Numbered from the stretch's first letter, positions 1-7,656 are shown. The stretch: DNA of 35,399 nt from Desulfurivibrio sp. (GCA_003605035.1 QZKJ01000006.1:1-35399), one strand, 5' to 3'. Translations and numbers: made by a program. The notes: generated by a model from the letters alone, not told the origin.

Positions 1-1
1 C

Positions 2-2095
2 CTCATGTACGCCCAGGGCACCAACGCCAACATCATGAGCCTGGGCGGCATCGCCATCGCCATCGGCGCCATGATCGACGCGGCCATCATCATGATCGAG
101 AACGCCCACAAGCACCTGGAGCGCGACCGGGGTAAAAAACCGCACTGGCAGATCATCCAGGACGCGGCCAAGGAGGTGGGGCCGACCCTTTTTTACTCGC
201 TGCTCGTCATCACCGTCTCCTTTGTGCCGGTCTTTACCCTGCAGGAGCAGTCGGGCCGGCTGTTCAAGCCGCTCGCCTTCACCAAGACCTATGCCATGGG
301 CGCCGCGGCCCTGCTCTCCATCACCATTGTGCCGGTCCTCATGGGCTGGTTCATCCGCGGCAACATCAGGCCGGAACACGCCAACCCGCTCAACCGCCTG
401 CTCATCCGCCTCTACCACCCGGTGGTCGACCTGGTGCTGAAGTGGCGGCTGGCCACCCTGGCGCTGGCCCTGGCCGCCATGCTCTCCATTATCTGGCCGT
501 TCACCAAAATGGGCTCGGAATTCATGCCTCCCCTGTATGAAGGCGATCTGCTCTACATGCCCACCACCCTGCCGGGTCTGTCGGTGACCAAGGCCAAGGA
601 GATCCTGCAGCAGACCGACCGCATCATCCGCCAGTTCCCCGAGGTGGAGCGCGTCTTCGGCAAGGTCGGCCGGGCCGAGACCGCCACCGATCCGGCGCCG
701 ATGATGATGATCGAAACCACCATCATGCTCAAACCCGAAGAAGAGTGGCGCACGGTGCCGACTGAGCGCTTCTACTCCGGCTGGCCGGAGTGGACGGCCT
801 GGGCCAGGAAACCGCTCTCCCGGCTCTGGCCCGAGGAAAAGTCGATCAGCCCGGAGCAGCTCGTGGATGAACTGAACCGCGCCATTCAGTTCCCCGGCCT
901 TACCAACGCCTGGACCATGCCGATCAAGACCCGCATCGACATGCTCTCCACCGGCATCAAGACCCCGGTGGGGATCAAGATCATGGGCGAGGACCTGGCC
1001 ACGCTCAGCCGCATCGGCGAACAGGTGGAGGCGGTGGTGCGCACCGTGCCCGGTACGCTCTCCGCCATTGCCGAGCGGTCCGTGGGCGGCTTTTATCTCG
1101 ATTACCGCATCGACCGGCGGGCCGCGGCCCGCTACGGCATTTCCGTGGCCGACATTCAGGATATCTTCCAGACCGCCCTGGGCGGCATGAGCGTCACCGA
1201 GACGGTGGAGGGCCTGGAGCGCTACACGGTCAACGTCCGCTATGACCGCGATTTCCGCAGCGACCTCAACGCCCTGGGCCGGGTGCTGGTGCCGGCCCCC
1301 GGCGGCCGGCATATCCCGCTGACGCAGCTGGGATCGTTCTCCATCACCAACGATCCGGACAGCATCAAGACCGAGAATGCCCGCCGCACCGCCTGGGTCT
1401 ATGTGGACATCAAGGGCATCGACCTCGGCACCTATGTCAGAAATGCCCGCCAGGCGGTGGAGGAGCAGGTGAAGCTGCCCAGCGGCTACAATCTCGTCTG
1501 GAGCGGCCAGTTCGAGTACATGGAGAAGGCGCGGCAGCGGCTGACCCTGGTCATCCCGCTCACCATCCTGATCATCTTCGTCATCATCTACGTCAACACC
1601 AGAAGCCTGATCAAGACCGGCATCGTCTTCCTCGCCGTGCCCTTTTCCCTGGTCGGCGCCTTCTGGTACATGTACCTGCTCGGCTACAACACCTCCATCG
1701 CGGTCTGGGTGGGGGTGATCGCCCTGGCAGGTCTTGACGCCGAAACCGGGGTGGTCATGCTGCTCTATCTCGACCTCGCCCACCAGCTCTGGCAGAAAAA
1801 TAACCGGATGCGCACCCTGGGCGACCTCAGGCAGGCGATCCACCACGGCGCCGTAAAACGCATCCGGCCCAAGATCATGACCATCTCGGTCATCATCGCC
1901 GGTCTGCTTCCCATCATGTGGAGCCACGGCACCGGGGCCGACGTGATGAAGCGCATCGCCGCACCCATGGTGGGCGGGGTGGTCACCTCCGGACTTATGG
2001 AACTGCTGGTCTACCCGGTGATCTTTTATCTGTGGCGGGCCCGGGGTCTGGCAAAAAGCGCGGCGCCGACCGATGAGAGGGATATTCATGAGTGA
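2..2095 (+). CDS. cusA: CusA-type heavy-metal efflux RND permease (5' part missing)
   Basis: Inner-membrane pump subunit of a tripartite CusCBA-like system exporting Cu(I)/Ag(I). The reading frame is open to the left window edge, so roughly the first 340 residues of a ~1040-residue family are outside. The visible part starts in TM4, where the motif IGAMIDAAIIMIEN carries the acidic residues of the proton relay. It continues through the second porter region (EFMPPLYEGDLLYMPTTLPG, characteristic of the monovalent CusA branch rather than CzcA) and the C-terminal TM bundle (TLVIPLTILIIFVIIYVNT onward). Met-rich stretches such as MMMIETTIML fit a methionine-relay transporter, but I did not align the Met triad. 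It ends DIHE-TGA. A His-rich secreted protein follows 173 bp downstream. The family is confident; Cu/Ag specificity is inferred from the motif. Confidence 0.93.
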   Translation, partial: LMYAQGTNANIMSLGGIAIAIGAMIDAAIIMIENAHKHLERDRGKKPHWQIIQDAAKEVGPTLFYSLLVITVSFVPVFTLQEQSGRLFKPLAFTKTYAMGAAALLSITIVPVLMGWFIRGNIRPEHANPLNRLLIRLYHPVVDLVLKWRLATLALALAAMLSIIWPFTKMGSEFMPPLYEGDLLYMPTTLPGLSVTKAKEILQQTDRIIRQFPEVERVFGKVGRAETATDPAPMMMIETTIMLKPEEEWRTVPTERFYSGWPEWTAWARKPLSRLWPEEKSISPEQLVDELNRAIQFPGLTNAWTMPIKTRIDMLSTGIKTPVGIKIMGEDLATLSRIGEQVEAVVRTVPGTLSAIAERSVGGFYLDYRIDRRAAARYGISVADIQDIFQTALGGMSVTETVEGLERYTVNVRYDRDFRSDLNALGRVLVPAPGGRHIPLTQLGSFSITNDPDSIKTENARRTAWVYVDIKGIDLGTYVRNARQAVEEQVKLPSGYNLVWSGQFEYMEKARQRLTLVIPLTILIIFVIIYVNTRSLIKTGIVFLAVPFSLVGAFWYMYLLGYNTSIAVWVGVIALAGLDAETGVVMLLYLDLAHQLWQKNNRMRTLGDLRQAIHHGAVKRIRPKIMTISVIIAGLLPIMWSHGTGADVMKRIAAPMVGGVVTSGLMELLVYPVIFYLWRARGLAKSAAPTDERDIHE

Positions 2096-2113
2096 AGCAG
2101 GAGATAAAATAGG

Positions 2114-2194
2114 TGGATAGTCTGAAGGGGTTTAGTCTATCAGCAACAGATATATACCCTCCACCTAAACACCTAAACACCTTCAGACTATCCA
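2114..2194. repeat. Long near-perfect inverted repeat after cusA
   Basis: The 22-nt arms 2114-2135 and 2173-2194 are reverse complements with one mismatch (at the 16th base of the left arm); the arm begins TGGATAGTCTGAAGG. The 37-nt loop holds no clear gene, and the right arm is preceded by a short direct repeat of ACCTAAAC. It starts 19 bp after the cusA stop. A T-tract is lacking, so it is not a canonical intrinsic terminator. It may act as an mRNA-stabilising foldback, or be a dispersed genomic repeat. Confidence 0.75.
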
Positions 2195-2268
2195 GCTGAA
2201 CCCAGTTCCCAAACCGCAACCGATCCGGCCCTCCGGCCGGCCAAACAAACACCTTAAGGAGAATACCC

Positions 2269-2742
2269 ATGAAAACGAAACATTTGCTGCTGCTTGCCCT
2301 TCTCAGCCTGGCGCTCATGCCCGTAAGCGCCTTGGCCGAAACCCATGAACACGGCGGCCACGAACACTCCGGCCACGAGATGGCCATGGAGCACGGGCAG
2401 ATGATCATGCTCGGCGCCCAAGAGGTGGATGGCGTCAAGGCCGAGGCGCGCCTCAAGGATTCCAGGGAGGCCATGGCCAAGGCGGGCATGCAGTACACCC
2501 ACCACTTCATGATCGTGCTCCAGGAGACCGCCACCGGCAAAACCATGACCACGGGAACGGTGGCCCTGAAAATCAAGGGACCGGACAAGGTTGAATCCGT
2601 CGCCATCCCCCTGATGGGCATGGAAGGCCACTTCGGCGCGGACATTACGCTCGCTGCCGCGGGGACCTATGAATTCACGGTCGGCACCAGGCTGCCGGAT
2701 GGCAAGACCCGCCAGTTCCAGTTCAGCCATCAGCTCAAATAG
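2269..2742 (+). CDS. Secreted His/Met-rich metal-associated protein
   Basis: 157 residues. A signal peptide is plain: a basic start, a Leu-rich core and a likely cleavage after SALA near residue 24. The mature N-terminus is a metal-binding tail with repeated His (THEHGGHEHSGHEMAMEHGQ), followed by a compact beta-rich domain of about 100 residues containing HHFMIVLQ and further Met (MGMEGHF). The domain resembles the YtkA/FixH-like or other small periplasmic beta-sandwich families in size and pattern, but I cannot name the family. The ATG is preceded by AAGGAG at a good distance. Its position behind cusA suggests a periplasmic copper/silver chaperone or buffer. The role is inferred from context and composition only. 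Confidence 0.8.
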   Translation: MKTKHLLLLALLSLALMPVSALAETHEHGGHEHSGHEMAMEHGQMIMLGAQEVDGVKAEARLKDSREAMAKAGMQYTHHFMIVLQETATGKTMTTGTVALKIKGPDKVESVAIPLMGMEGHFGADITLAAAGTYEFTVGTRLPDGKTRQFQFSHQLK

Positions 2743-3133
2743 CTGAGGATTCCGGCAAACTGCCGGCTGCCGCTGCCATTGCCGTTGCCGGCAGCGGCGC
2801 TCCGCCAGTGGGAAAAGAAAAGGCGGTTGAGATAAAAATCCCGACCGCCTTGCTCTCTCTGCCGGTATACTGTGCGATGCTGGCAGTAAAAAAGCAGGGC
2901 CATGCGGCCCTGCTTTCGATTACCCACGGTTGCCGGTAAACTTATTCCTTTTTTTGTTATTTAATCGAAATTAAAGAGATTAAAAAGATAAAAATCCGAT
3001 TTGCCCAATCTTGCCCTGGGCTGATTTTCAATTTTCCGGTTCGGATTTCCGGAAAACAAAAACCGTGTGGATAAAACCGGAAATTCACCATGTTGCGAGG
3101 TGGTACCGCTGTTGAGAAAAAGAGGCGCAATAT
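2743..3133. other. Gene-free spacer with hairpins
   Basis: 391 bp without a credible gene. It contains a 9-bp stem (GCCGCTGCC / GGCAGCGGC) soon after the secreted-protein stop, an 8-bp inverted repeat AAGGCGGT / ACCGCCTT near 2820-2855, and the strong hairpin at 2891-2916 listed separately. The last ~190 bp are AT-rich up to the glycosyltransferase fragment. Confidence 0.6.
2891..2916 (-). terminator. Rho-independent terminator candidate
   Basis: Perfect 11-bp stem AAAGCAGGGCC / GGCCCTGCTTT with a 4-nt loop (2902-2905). On the minus strand the stem runs into seven T residues, giving a textbook intrinsic terminator for leftward transcription; on the plus strand the tail is shorter (TTTCGATT), so it may work weakly in both directions. 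Confidence 0.7.
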
Positions 3134-3343
3134 TTGTCTCTAAAAATTTCCGTCATCATACCCACCTGTAATCGGCAGGAGTTTCTGGGCAAAGCCATTG
3201 ATTCGGTGCTGGGCCAGAGCTGCTGGCAGGATTTTGAGCTGATCCTGGGGGACGACGGGTCAACGGACGATACGGCCCGCCTGGTGGCCGGCTATGGCTG
3301 CCGGGTTCGCTTATCAGAAGAGAACTTTTGGGAAAATGGCTGA
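3134..3343 (+). pseudogene. GT2 glycosyltransferase N-terminal fragment
   Basis: A 69-residue open frame starting at TTG. Its first ~65 residues are a close copy of the N-terminus of the intact GT2 gene at 4315: ISVIIPT, SVLGQSC, DDGSTDDTARLVAGYG in the same order. Differences are a few substitutions, one inserted codon (QSCWQDFEL against QSCTDFEL) and one lost codon just before the break. Similarity stops after the EN at about residue 65 and the frame ends ten bases later in unrelated sequence. The catalytic DxD region and the whole acceptor half are missing, so it cannot be an active enzyme. It is best read as the remnant of a tandem glycosyltransferase copy, cut at the junction with the hicAB insertion. 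Divergence between the copies indicates an old duplication. Confidence 0.8.
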
Positions 3344-3421
3344 AAGTCGATGGTGAGCAAATTCATCTATGTCGCATCTAACGGCGGTTAGGAGGTGAAG
3401 GCCGACAAACTTGCCGCGCCA

Positions 3422-3449
3422 GCGCCGCAGACGTTCTCGACGTCGGCGC
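3422..3449. repeat. GC-rich interrupted hairpin in the spacer
   Basis: Two nested stems, GCGCC/GGCGC (3422-3426, 3445-3449) and GACGT/ACGTC (3430-3434, 340-3444 region, loop TCTCG), with a 3-nt bulge. It lies between the GT2 fragment and hicB. No T-tract follows on either strand. Confidence 0.45.
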
Positions 3450-3484
3450 AAATGACTTGATATGCGCTGCTTTTCTTTATTTAC

Positions 3485-3538
3485 AAGGAGCCGTTACGAA
3501 TAACCTCGGCTTTCTGAACCATTTCGTTACGGCTCCTT
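3485..3538. repeat. 16-bp inverted repeat downstream of hicB
   Basis: Arms 3485-3500 (AAGGAGCCGTTACGAA) and 3523-3538 pair with one mismatch, separated by 22 nt. It sits 47 bp beyond the hicB stop, in the right place to end or protect the hicAB transcript, but has no T-run. It could instead be the end of the inserted segment. Confidence 0.6.
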
Positions 3539-3584
3539 ATGCCGTTTTGCAAGCCAGATGAGGACATTATTTTGTTACAACGGC

Positions 3585-3914
3585 TTACCGGCTGAGCCTG
3601 GTGCTTACCAGCCGATTTATACTCACACCAGATTCCGCTGCTTGCAGGGCCAAACTTCGATGGACCTCGGGTGGGACTCGAACCATAAATTTTCCGCTGT
3701 AGTTTTTGCTTGCTATTGGTTCCGGTATTGGTTCTCCATTTTCTTTCATGTCGTTAACTGCCTCTGCGACAACATTTCGAATACCCTTAAGAGCAGCTTC
3801 CGGTGTCTGGGCCAGCCAGCTAAGGCTTTGGAACTCAGCGCAAAGGCCAACATATTCCTTATCTTCTTCTGACCAGGTAACACGGTAGGTATAATGATCA
3901 TTTTTCATGGCCAT
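3585..3914 (-). CDS. hicB: HicB-family antitoxin
   Basis: 109 residues. The N-terminal half (YRVTWSEEDKEYVGLCAEF, then SWLAQTPEAALKGI) is the HicB partial-RNase-H-like fold that neutralises HicA. The C-terminal ~35 residues (GKFMVRVPPEVHRSLALQAA then GVSINRLVSTRLS) form a ribbon-helix-helix DNA-binding domain, so this protein is expected to autoregulate the operon. The start is chosen at 3914 because GGAGGTGA lies just upstream; that Shine-Dalgarno sits inside the end of hicA. The 17-bp overlap with hicA indicates translational coupling. The order toxin then antitoxin is the usual hicAB arrangement. Family assignment is confident; activity is inferred. Confidence 0.9.
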   Translation of the reverse strand: MAMKNDHYTYRVTWSEEDKEYVGLCAEFQSLSWLAQTPEAALKGIRNVVAEAVNDMKENGEPIPEPIASKNYSGKFMVRVPPEVHRSLALQAAESGVSINRLVSTRLSR

Positions 3915-4158
3915 GATTCACCTCCATTCTTTCGATAGCTTTCAGCACTTGCTTGACCTGATATGCTTTTGCTTTGCCATTATTGTTTTGAATATTCACC
4001 CTGGGATCGCCCTGCCAGGGAGTTTTGTAAATTCTGTGGCTGCTGCTTTTCTGTCGGGCTTCGCCGAAATATAAATCGCAAATTTTACACAACTCTGCAA
4101 AACGAACATCGTTGGGATTTTGCTTCATCTGCCTGATTATATTTTCGTGCTTACCCAT
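3898..4158 (-). CDS. hicA: HicA-family mRNA interferase toxin
   Basis: 86 residues, the size of HicA toxins with a dsRBD-like fold. It contains the family core RFAELCKICDLYFGEARQ, then KSSSHRIYKTPWQGDPRVNI and KAKAYQVKQVLKAIE. His41 in SSHR occupies the position of the catalytic histidine used to cleave mRNA. There is no Shine-Dalgarno before the ATG at 4158; a strong promoter lies so close that the transcript is predicted to begin at or next to the start codon (see the promoter entry). An internal ATG at residue 11 is a possible alternative start, but the preceding residues match the family N-terminus. Partner: HicB immediately downstream. The pair interrupts a glycosyltransferase region, which suggests horizontal acquisition. 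Confidence 0.9.
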   Translation of the reverse strand: MGKHENIIRQMKQNPNDVRFAELCKICDLYFGEARQKSSSHRIYKTPWQGDPRVNIQNNNGKAKAYQVKQVLKAIERMEVNHGHEK

Positions 4159-4163
4159 AATGA

Positions 4164-4192
4164 AATAGTATCACTATTGATATCTTTGTCAA
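4164..4192 (-). promoter_or_regulatory. hicAB promoter with palindromic operator
   Basis: On the minus strand: -35 TTGACA (4187-4192), 16-bp spacer, -10 TACTAT (4165-4170). A perfect palindrome AATAGT-ATC-ACTATT (4164-4178) covers the -10 box, the expected location for repression by the RHH domain of HicB. A further half-site ATAGTG occurs at about 4206. The -10 ends 7 nt before the A of the hicA ATG, so the predicted transcript is leaderless. Confidence 0.75.
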
Positions 4193-4314
4193 GGGCCAAC
4201 ATCCTGATAGTGTCCGAATTCAGTGAAATCGCACTTCGCAGATTGTCAGATCGGCTTTGAGCTACTACAATTACCCCCATATCCTTTGCGAAACATCAGG
4301 AAAAGGCTGGAGAC

Positions 4315-5145
4315 TTGCCCCCAAAAATTTCAATCATCATACCCACCTATAACCGGCAGGAGTTTCTGGCCAAAGCCGTTGATTCGGTGCTGGGCCAGAG
4401 CTGTACGGATTTTGAGCTGATCGTGGTGGATGACGGGTCAACGGACGATACGGCCCGTCTGGTGGCCGGCTATGGCGGGCGGGTCCGCTGTCTTAAGCAG
4501 GAGAACCGGGGGCCGGCGGCGGCGCGCAACGCCGGCATCAGGGCGGCAGCGGGGGAACTGCTCGCCTTTCTTGACTCGGATGACTGCTTTGCCCCGGAAA
4601 AACTGGCGGTGCAGCAGGCGGCCATGGCTGCCAACCCTGCATACCTCATTTCCCATACCGATGAGATCTGGTACCGGCGGGGCGAGCTGCTGCACCAGAA
4701 AAAGAAGCACTTCCGGCCCCATGGCTTCATCTTCGGGGAGTGTCTCAAGCTCTGTGTGGTGGGCATGTCCACCGTCATGGCACGCCGGGAGTTTTTTAAC
4801 AGGGTCGGTTATTTTGACGAGGAGCTGCCCTGCTGCGAGGATTATGATCTCTGGCTGCGGGCCAGCGCTTCCCTGCTTTTTCTCAAGGTGGACCGGCCAT
4901 TGACCATCAAGGCCGGCGGCCGGCCGGACCAGGTGTCGGTACGGTTTCGCGCCGGCATGGACAAGTTCCGCATCCGGGCCCTGGTCAAGCTGCTGGACCG
5001 GCAGGATTTAAGCGAGGAACAGCGGGGGTTCGCCCGCCGGGAGCTGGCCCGCAAATGCCGCATCTATGGCAACGGCTGCGTTAAACATGGACGGCCGGAG
5101 GAAGGGCGTTATTATCTCCAGCTTGCCGCGGACGTTCTCCGGTAG
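4315..5145 (+). CDS. Family 2 glycosyltransferase
   Basis: 276-residue GT-A inverting glycosyltransferase that would transfer a sugar from a nucleotide-sugar donor to a surface polysaccharide or protein acceptor. Seen: the N-terminal Rossmann-like strand ISIIIPTYNR (5-14), DDGSTDDT (39-46), the metal/nucleotide motif DSDD (87-90), and the acceptor-side signature CEDYDLWLR (174-182) that carries the general base region. The C-terminal ~60 residues are helical and basic, with no membrane segment, so it is cytoplasmic or peripheral. The TTG start gives a protein beginning directly at the family's first strand; the Shine-Dalgarno is weak (GGCTGGAG). A truncated copy of its 5' end lies 1.18 kb upstream. 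The last 34 bp overlap the 3' end of the convergent MFS gene. Substrate unknown. Confidence 0.9.
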   Translation: MPPKISIIIPTYNRQEFLAKAVDSVLGQSCTDFELIVVDDGSTDDTARLVAGYGGRVRCLKQENRGPAAARNAGIRAAAGELLAFLDSDDCFAPEKLAVQQAAMAANPAYLISHTDEIWYRRGELLHQKKKHFRPHGFIFGECLKLCVVGMSTVMARREFFNRVGYFDEELPCCEDYDLWLRASASLLFLKVDRPLTIKAGGRPDQVSVRFRAGMDKFRIRALVKLLDRQDLSEEQRGFARRELARKCRIYGNGCVKHGRPEEGRYYLQLAADVLR

Positions 5146-6404
5146 ATGATCCAGATCAGGCCCGGCAGCAGGAACAGCAGGGCCAGGCGCAGGGCCACGG
5201 TACGCGGATCGACGCCGTTTTCCAGGGCCGCGCCGGTGAAGTAGGTGGAAAGACTCAATATCAGGGTGAGCAGGGCCATCTCCGCGGCAAAGACCCGGCC
5301 CCGGAAACGGTCTTCCACCAGCCGCTGCAGCAGGGTGGTGGAAAAAACCCACTGCACGGCGCCGCCCAGGTGGCCGCAGAAGACGAAAAGGGCGGCCCAG
5401 ACCAGGCTCGGCGCCTGGGCAAACAGCAGGTAGGAGCCGGAGGCGACAAAGAAACTGTAGCCGATGGCCCGGGACATGGCCGGCCGGCTTTCCCCGAACA
5501 GGCGCCAGGCCAGCAGCGGCCCCACCGCCGCCCCCAGGCCCCGGGTGCTGTAAAGTATGCCGCTGTTGCTCCCCTGGACGTGGCCTGCGCTAAAGACCTG
5601 CTCGCCGAACACGGTCAGCATGACCAGGATGCCGCCGGACAGGGCCCAGCCGCTTTTTACCAGCAGCAGGGCCGCCACCTGCCGGTGCCGGGCCACATAC
5701 TGCACCCCCTCGACCAGATCGTTGAGCCCCAGGTAATCACGCCAGGAAGGCGCGCCCTGCCGGCGGGACGGCAGGGGCGGCAGGGCCAGGCCGCAGATCA
5801 TCAGTCCGGAGATGAGAAAGGTAGCGGCATCAAAGACAATGGCGGTCTGCCAGCCGAACCAGGCGGTGGTGAAGCCGCCCAGGGCCGCGCCGCAGGCGAG
5901 CATGATCGACCAGGTCGCCCCGCTGAGGGCATTGGCCAGATTGAGTTCCTCGGCCCGGCAGAGATTGGGCACCGAGGCCCGGCGGGCCGGATCGGCAAAG
6001 GTCCAGAGTGACTCCTGGAGCAGGGCCAGCCCGTAAACCAGCCAAACCTGTTCCGGTCGCTTGATCAGCAGAAAGCAGAGGACGATCCCCACCCGCAGCA
6101 GGTCGCAGCCGATCATGATGGTCTTGCGGGAAAAACGATCGGCCAGCACGCCGGCGGCCGGACCAAGGACGGCGGTGGGGATGAATTTGGCGATGAGAAA
6201 CCAGCTGACCGCCTTGCCGGAGCCGCTGAGCTCCTGCAGCAGCACGAAGATGGCGATATAGTTGAACCAGTTGCCGAACTGGCTGATGACCCCGGCCAGC
6301 CACAGCCTGGTGAACTGCGGGTTGGTGCGGAACAGGATCACATAGCTCCGCCAGTTGTTGACCGACAGGACCGGTCGGCTGCCAGGGGGTGCTTGCAGGG
6401 TCAT
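5112..6404 (-). CDS. MFS transporter (EntS/MFS_3-like)
   Basis: 430 residues, about 12 hydrophobic segments, in the usual MFS size range. The loop between TM2 and TM3 has GVLADRFSRKTIMIGCDLLR, the typical MFS signature, and the N-terminal segment FTRLWLAGVISQFGNWFNYIA resembles the enterobactin-exporter-like branch (MFS_3), which includes drug and siderophore exporters. A central loop (LPPLPSRRQGAPSWRDYLGL) separates the two six-TM halves. The ATG at 6404 has no obvious Shine-Dalgarno. It converges on the GT2 gene with a 34-bp tail overlap, and diverges from the small frame/fbp region. Substrate cannot be told from sequence. Confidence 0.88.
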   Translation of the reverse strand: MTLQAPPGSRPVLSVNNWRSYVILFRTNPQFTRLWLAGVISQFGNWFNYIAIFVLLQELSGSGKAVSWFLIAKFIPTAVLGPAAGVLADRFSRKTIMIGCDLLRVGIVLCFLLIKRPEQVWLVYGLALLQESLWTFADPARRASVPNLCRAEELNLANALSGATWSIMLACGAALGGFTTAWFGWQTAIVFDAATFLISGLMICGLALPPLPSRRQGAPSWRDYLGLNDLVEGVQYVARHRQVAALLLVKSGWALSGGILVMLTVFGEQVFSAGHVQGSNSGILYSTRGLGAAVGPLLAWRLFGESRPAMSRAIGYSFFVASGSYLLFAQAPSLVWAALFVFCGHLGGAVQWVFSTTLLQRLVEDRFRGRVFAAEMALLTLILSLSTYFTGAALENGVDPRTVALRLALLFLLPGLIWIIYRRTSAASWR

Positions 6405-6421
6405 GGGAAGTTGTCTGTCAG

Positions 6422-6550
6422 GTGGATAAATTGTTGAAGGCTTGCATGGCCCGTGGTATCAATGTCAAGAGCTTGGCTTTGCGGGATGGCGGTTATCAAG
6501 GCAGACGTCCCGGCAAGGCCGACGCGGAAACCAGCGCTGCTGATAAATAA
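6422..6550 (+). CDS. Possible 42-residue small protein (unverified)
   Basis: GTG-started frame ending at TAA, with a basic, glycine-containing sequence (ARGINVKSLALRDGGYQG then RRPGKADAETSAADK). There is no TM segment or recognised motif. It lies between the divergent MFS start and fbp, and ends 50 bp before the fbp ATG. The Shine-Dalgarno is poor. An internal ATG at 6446 would give 34 residues. I do not recognise it; it could be the leader of fbp or chance. Confidence 0.22.
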   Translation: MDKLLKACMARGINVKSLALRDGGYQGRRPGKADAETSAADK

Positions 6551-6600
6551 ACCATGATATCAAGCTACCAGTCAACCACATTGACGGATTTGGAGGAAAT

Positions 6601-7608
6601 ATGAATAAGCCCCTTGGAGTGACCGTGATCAGGCATATTGTTGACAGTCAGCGTCTGCACCCGGAGGCCACCGGTGATCTCTCCGGTCTGCTGAACGAAC
6701 TGGTTGTGGCCGGTAAAACCATCTCCGCGGAGGTCAACATGGCGGGTCTCGCCGATATCCTCGGCATGTCGGGCAAGACCAATATCCAGGGGGAAAAGGT
6801 GCAGAAGCTTGATGAGTTCGCCAACAACACCATCAAGAAGAGGATGGCCCGCTGCGGTTATCTCTGCGTCATGACCTCCGAGGAAGAGGATGACGTCATC
6901 CCGGTGGCCGATGGCTATGAGGGCAAATACACCCTGGCCTTTGACCCTCTGGACGGTTCCACCAACATCGATGTCAATGTCAATATCGGCACCATCTTTT
7001 CCGTGCACCGCCGCAGGACCCCTGGCGGGCAGGGCAGCAAAGAGGATATGCTGCAGAGGGGCAGGGACCAGGTGGCGGCCGGCTATATCCTCTATGGCTC
7101 CAGCACCATGCTGGTTTTCACCACCGGTGACGGGGTGCAGGGCTTTACCCTTGACCCCAGCGTCGGCGAGTTTTATCTGTCCCACCCCGATATCCGCACC
7201 CCGGAGCGCAGCAAATATCTGAGCATCAACGAGGGCAATCGCAATTACTGGCCGGAGAATGTGCGGGGCTTCGTTGATCTGCTGAAGGAAAAAGACCAGG
7301 AGAAGGGCAGGCCGTACAGCTGCCGCTATATCGGCTCGCTGGTGGCTGATTTCCACCGCAATCTCATTTCCGGCGGCATCTTCATTTATCCCAGAGACAG
7401 CAAGAATCCGAAAAAACCCTACGGGAAACTGCGGCTGCTCTATGAGGCGGCCCCGCTGGCCATGCTGATCGAACAGGCGGGGGGGCGGGCCATCACCGAT
7501 GACGGCATCAATATCCTTGATATTGAGCCGACCGATCTCCATCAGCGGGTGCCGCTGATCATCGGCAGCAAACTCGACGTGGATGAGGCGGAGGGCTTTC
7601 TGCGGTAA
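6601..7608 (+). CDS. fbp: Class I fructose-1,6-bisphosphatase
   Basis: 335 residues, full length for the class I enzyme. It hydrolyses fructose-1,6-bisphosphate to fructose-6-phosphate in gluconeogenesis, in the cytosol. Metal-binding acidic residues are present: EEEDD at 94-98 and the hallmark FDPLDGSTNIDVNV at 114-127. Further family motifs are YGSSTMLVFTTGDGVQGFTL in the middle and YGKLRLLYEAAPLAMLIEQAGG near the end, which holds the substrate-binding and second metal region. The ATG is preceded by TTTGGAGGAAAT, a strong ribosome site. It is a single-gene unit with a hairpin 22 bp after its stop. A heterotrophic or autotrophic anaerobe would both need it, so it says little about lifestyle. 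Confidence 0.97.
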   Translation: MNKPLGVTVIRHIVDSQRLHPEATGDLSGLLNELVVAGKTISAEVNMAGLADILGMSGKTNIQGEKVQKLDEFANNTIKKRMARCGYLCVMTSEEEDDVIPVADGYEGKYTLAFDPLDGSTNIDVNVNIGTIFSVHRRRTPGGQGSKEDMLQRGRDQVAAGYILYGSSTMLVFTTGDGVQGFTLDPSVGEFYLSHPDIRTPERSKYLSINEGNRNYWPENVRGFVDLLKEKDQEKGRPYSCRYIGSLVADFHRNLISGGIFIYPRDSKNPKKPYGKLRLLYEAAPLAMLIEQAGGRAITDDGINILDIEPTDLHQRVPLIIGSKLDVDEAEGFLR

Positions 7609-7629
7609 GGGCGGATCCCGCCTCAGCTG

Positions 7630-7656
7630 GCAGGCAGGTCGGCATGACCTGCCTGC
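7630..7656 (+). terminator. Hairpin terminator candidate after fbp
   Basis: Perfect 11-bp stem GCAGGCAGGTC / GACCTGCCTGC with loop GGCAT, 22 bp after the fbp stop. The following sequence is only mildly T-rich, so termination efficiency is uncertain. Confidence 0.6.

Noticed and set aside
2088..2120. ATG-started 10-codon frame overlapping the cusA stop
   Set aside because: Too short, no ribosome site, ends in the left arm of the inverted repeat.
3376..3450. Possible integron attC site (TAACGGCGGTTAGG followed by a GC-rich hairpin) next to hicAB
   Set aside because: The paired RYYYAAC/GTTRRRY core sites at the two ends of one foldback could not be found, and no integrase or second cassette is present.
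3670..3695. tRNA-like T-arm on the minus strand (GGTTCGAGTCCCACC)
   Set aside because: It lies inside hicB, encoding MVRVPPEV of the ribbon-helix-helix domain; no acceptor, D or anticodon arms can be formed around it.
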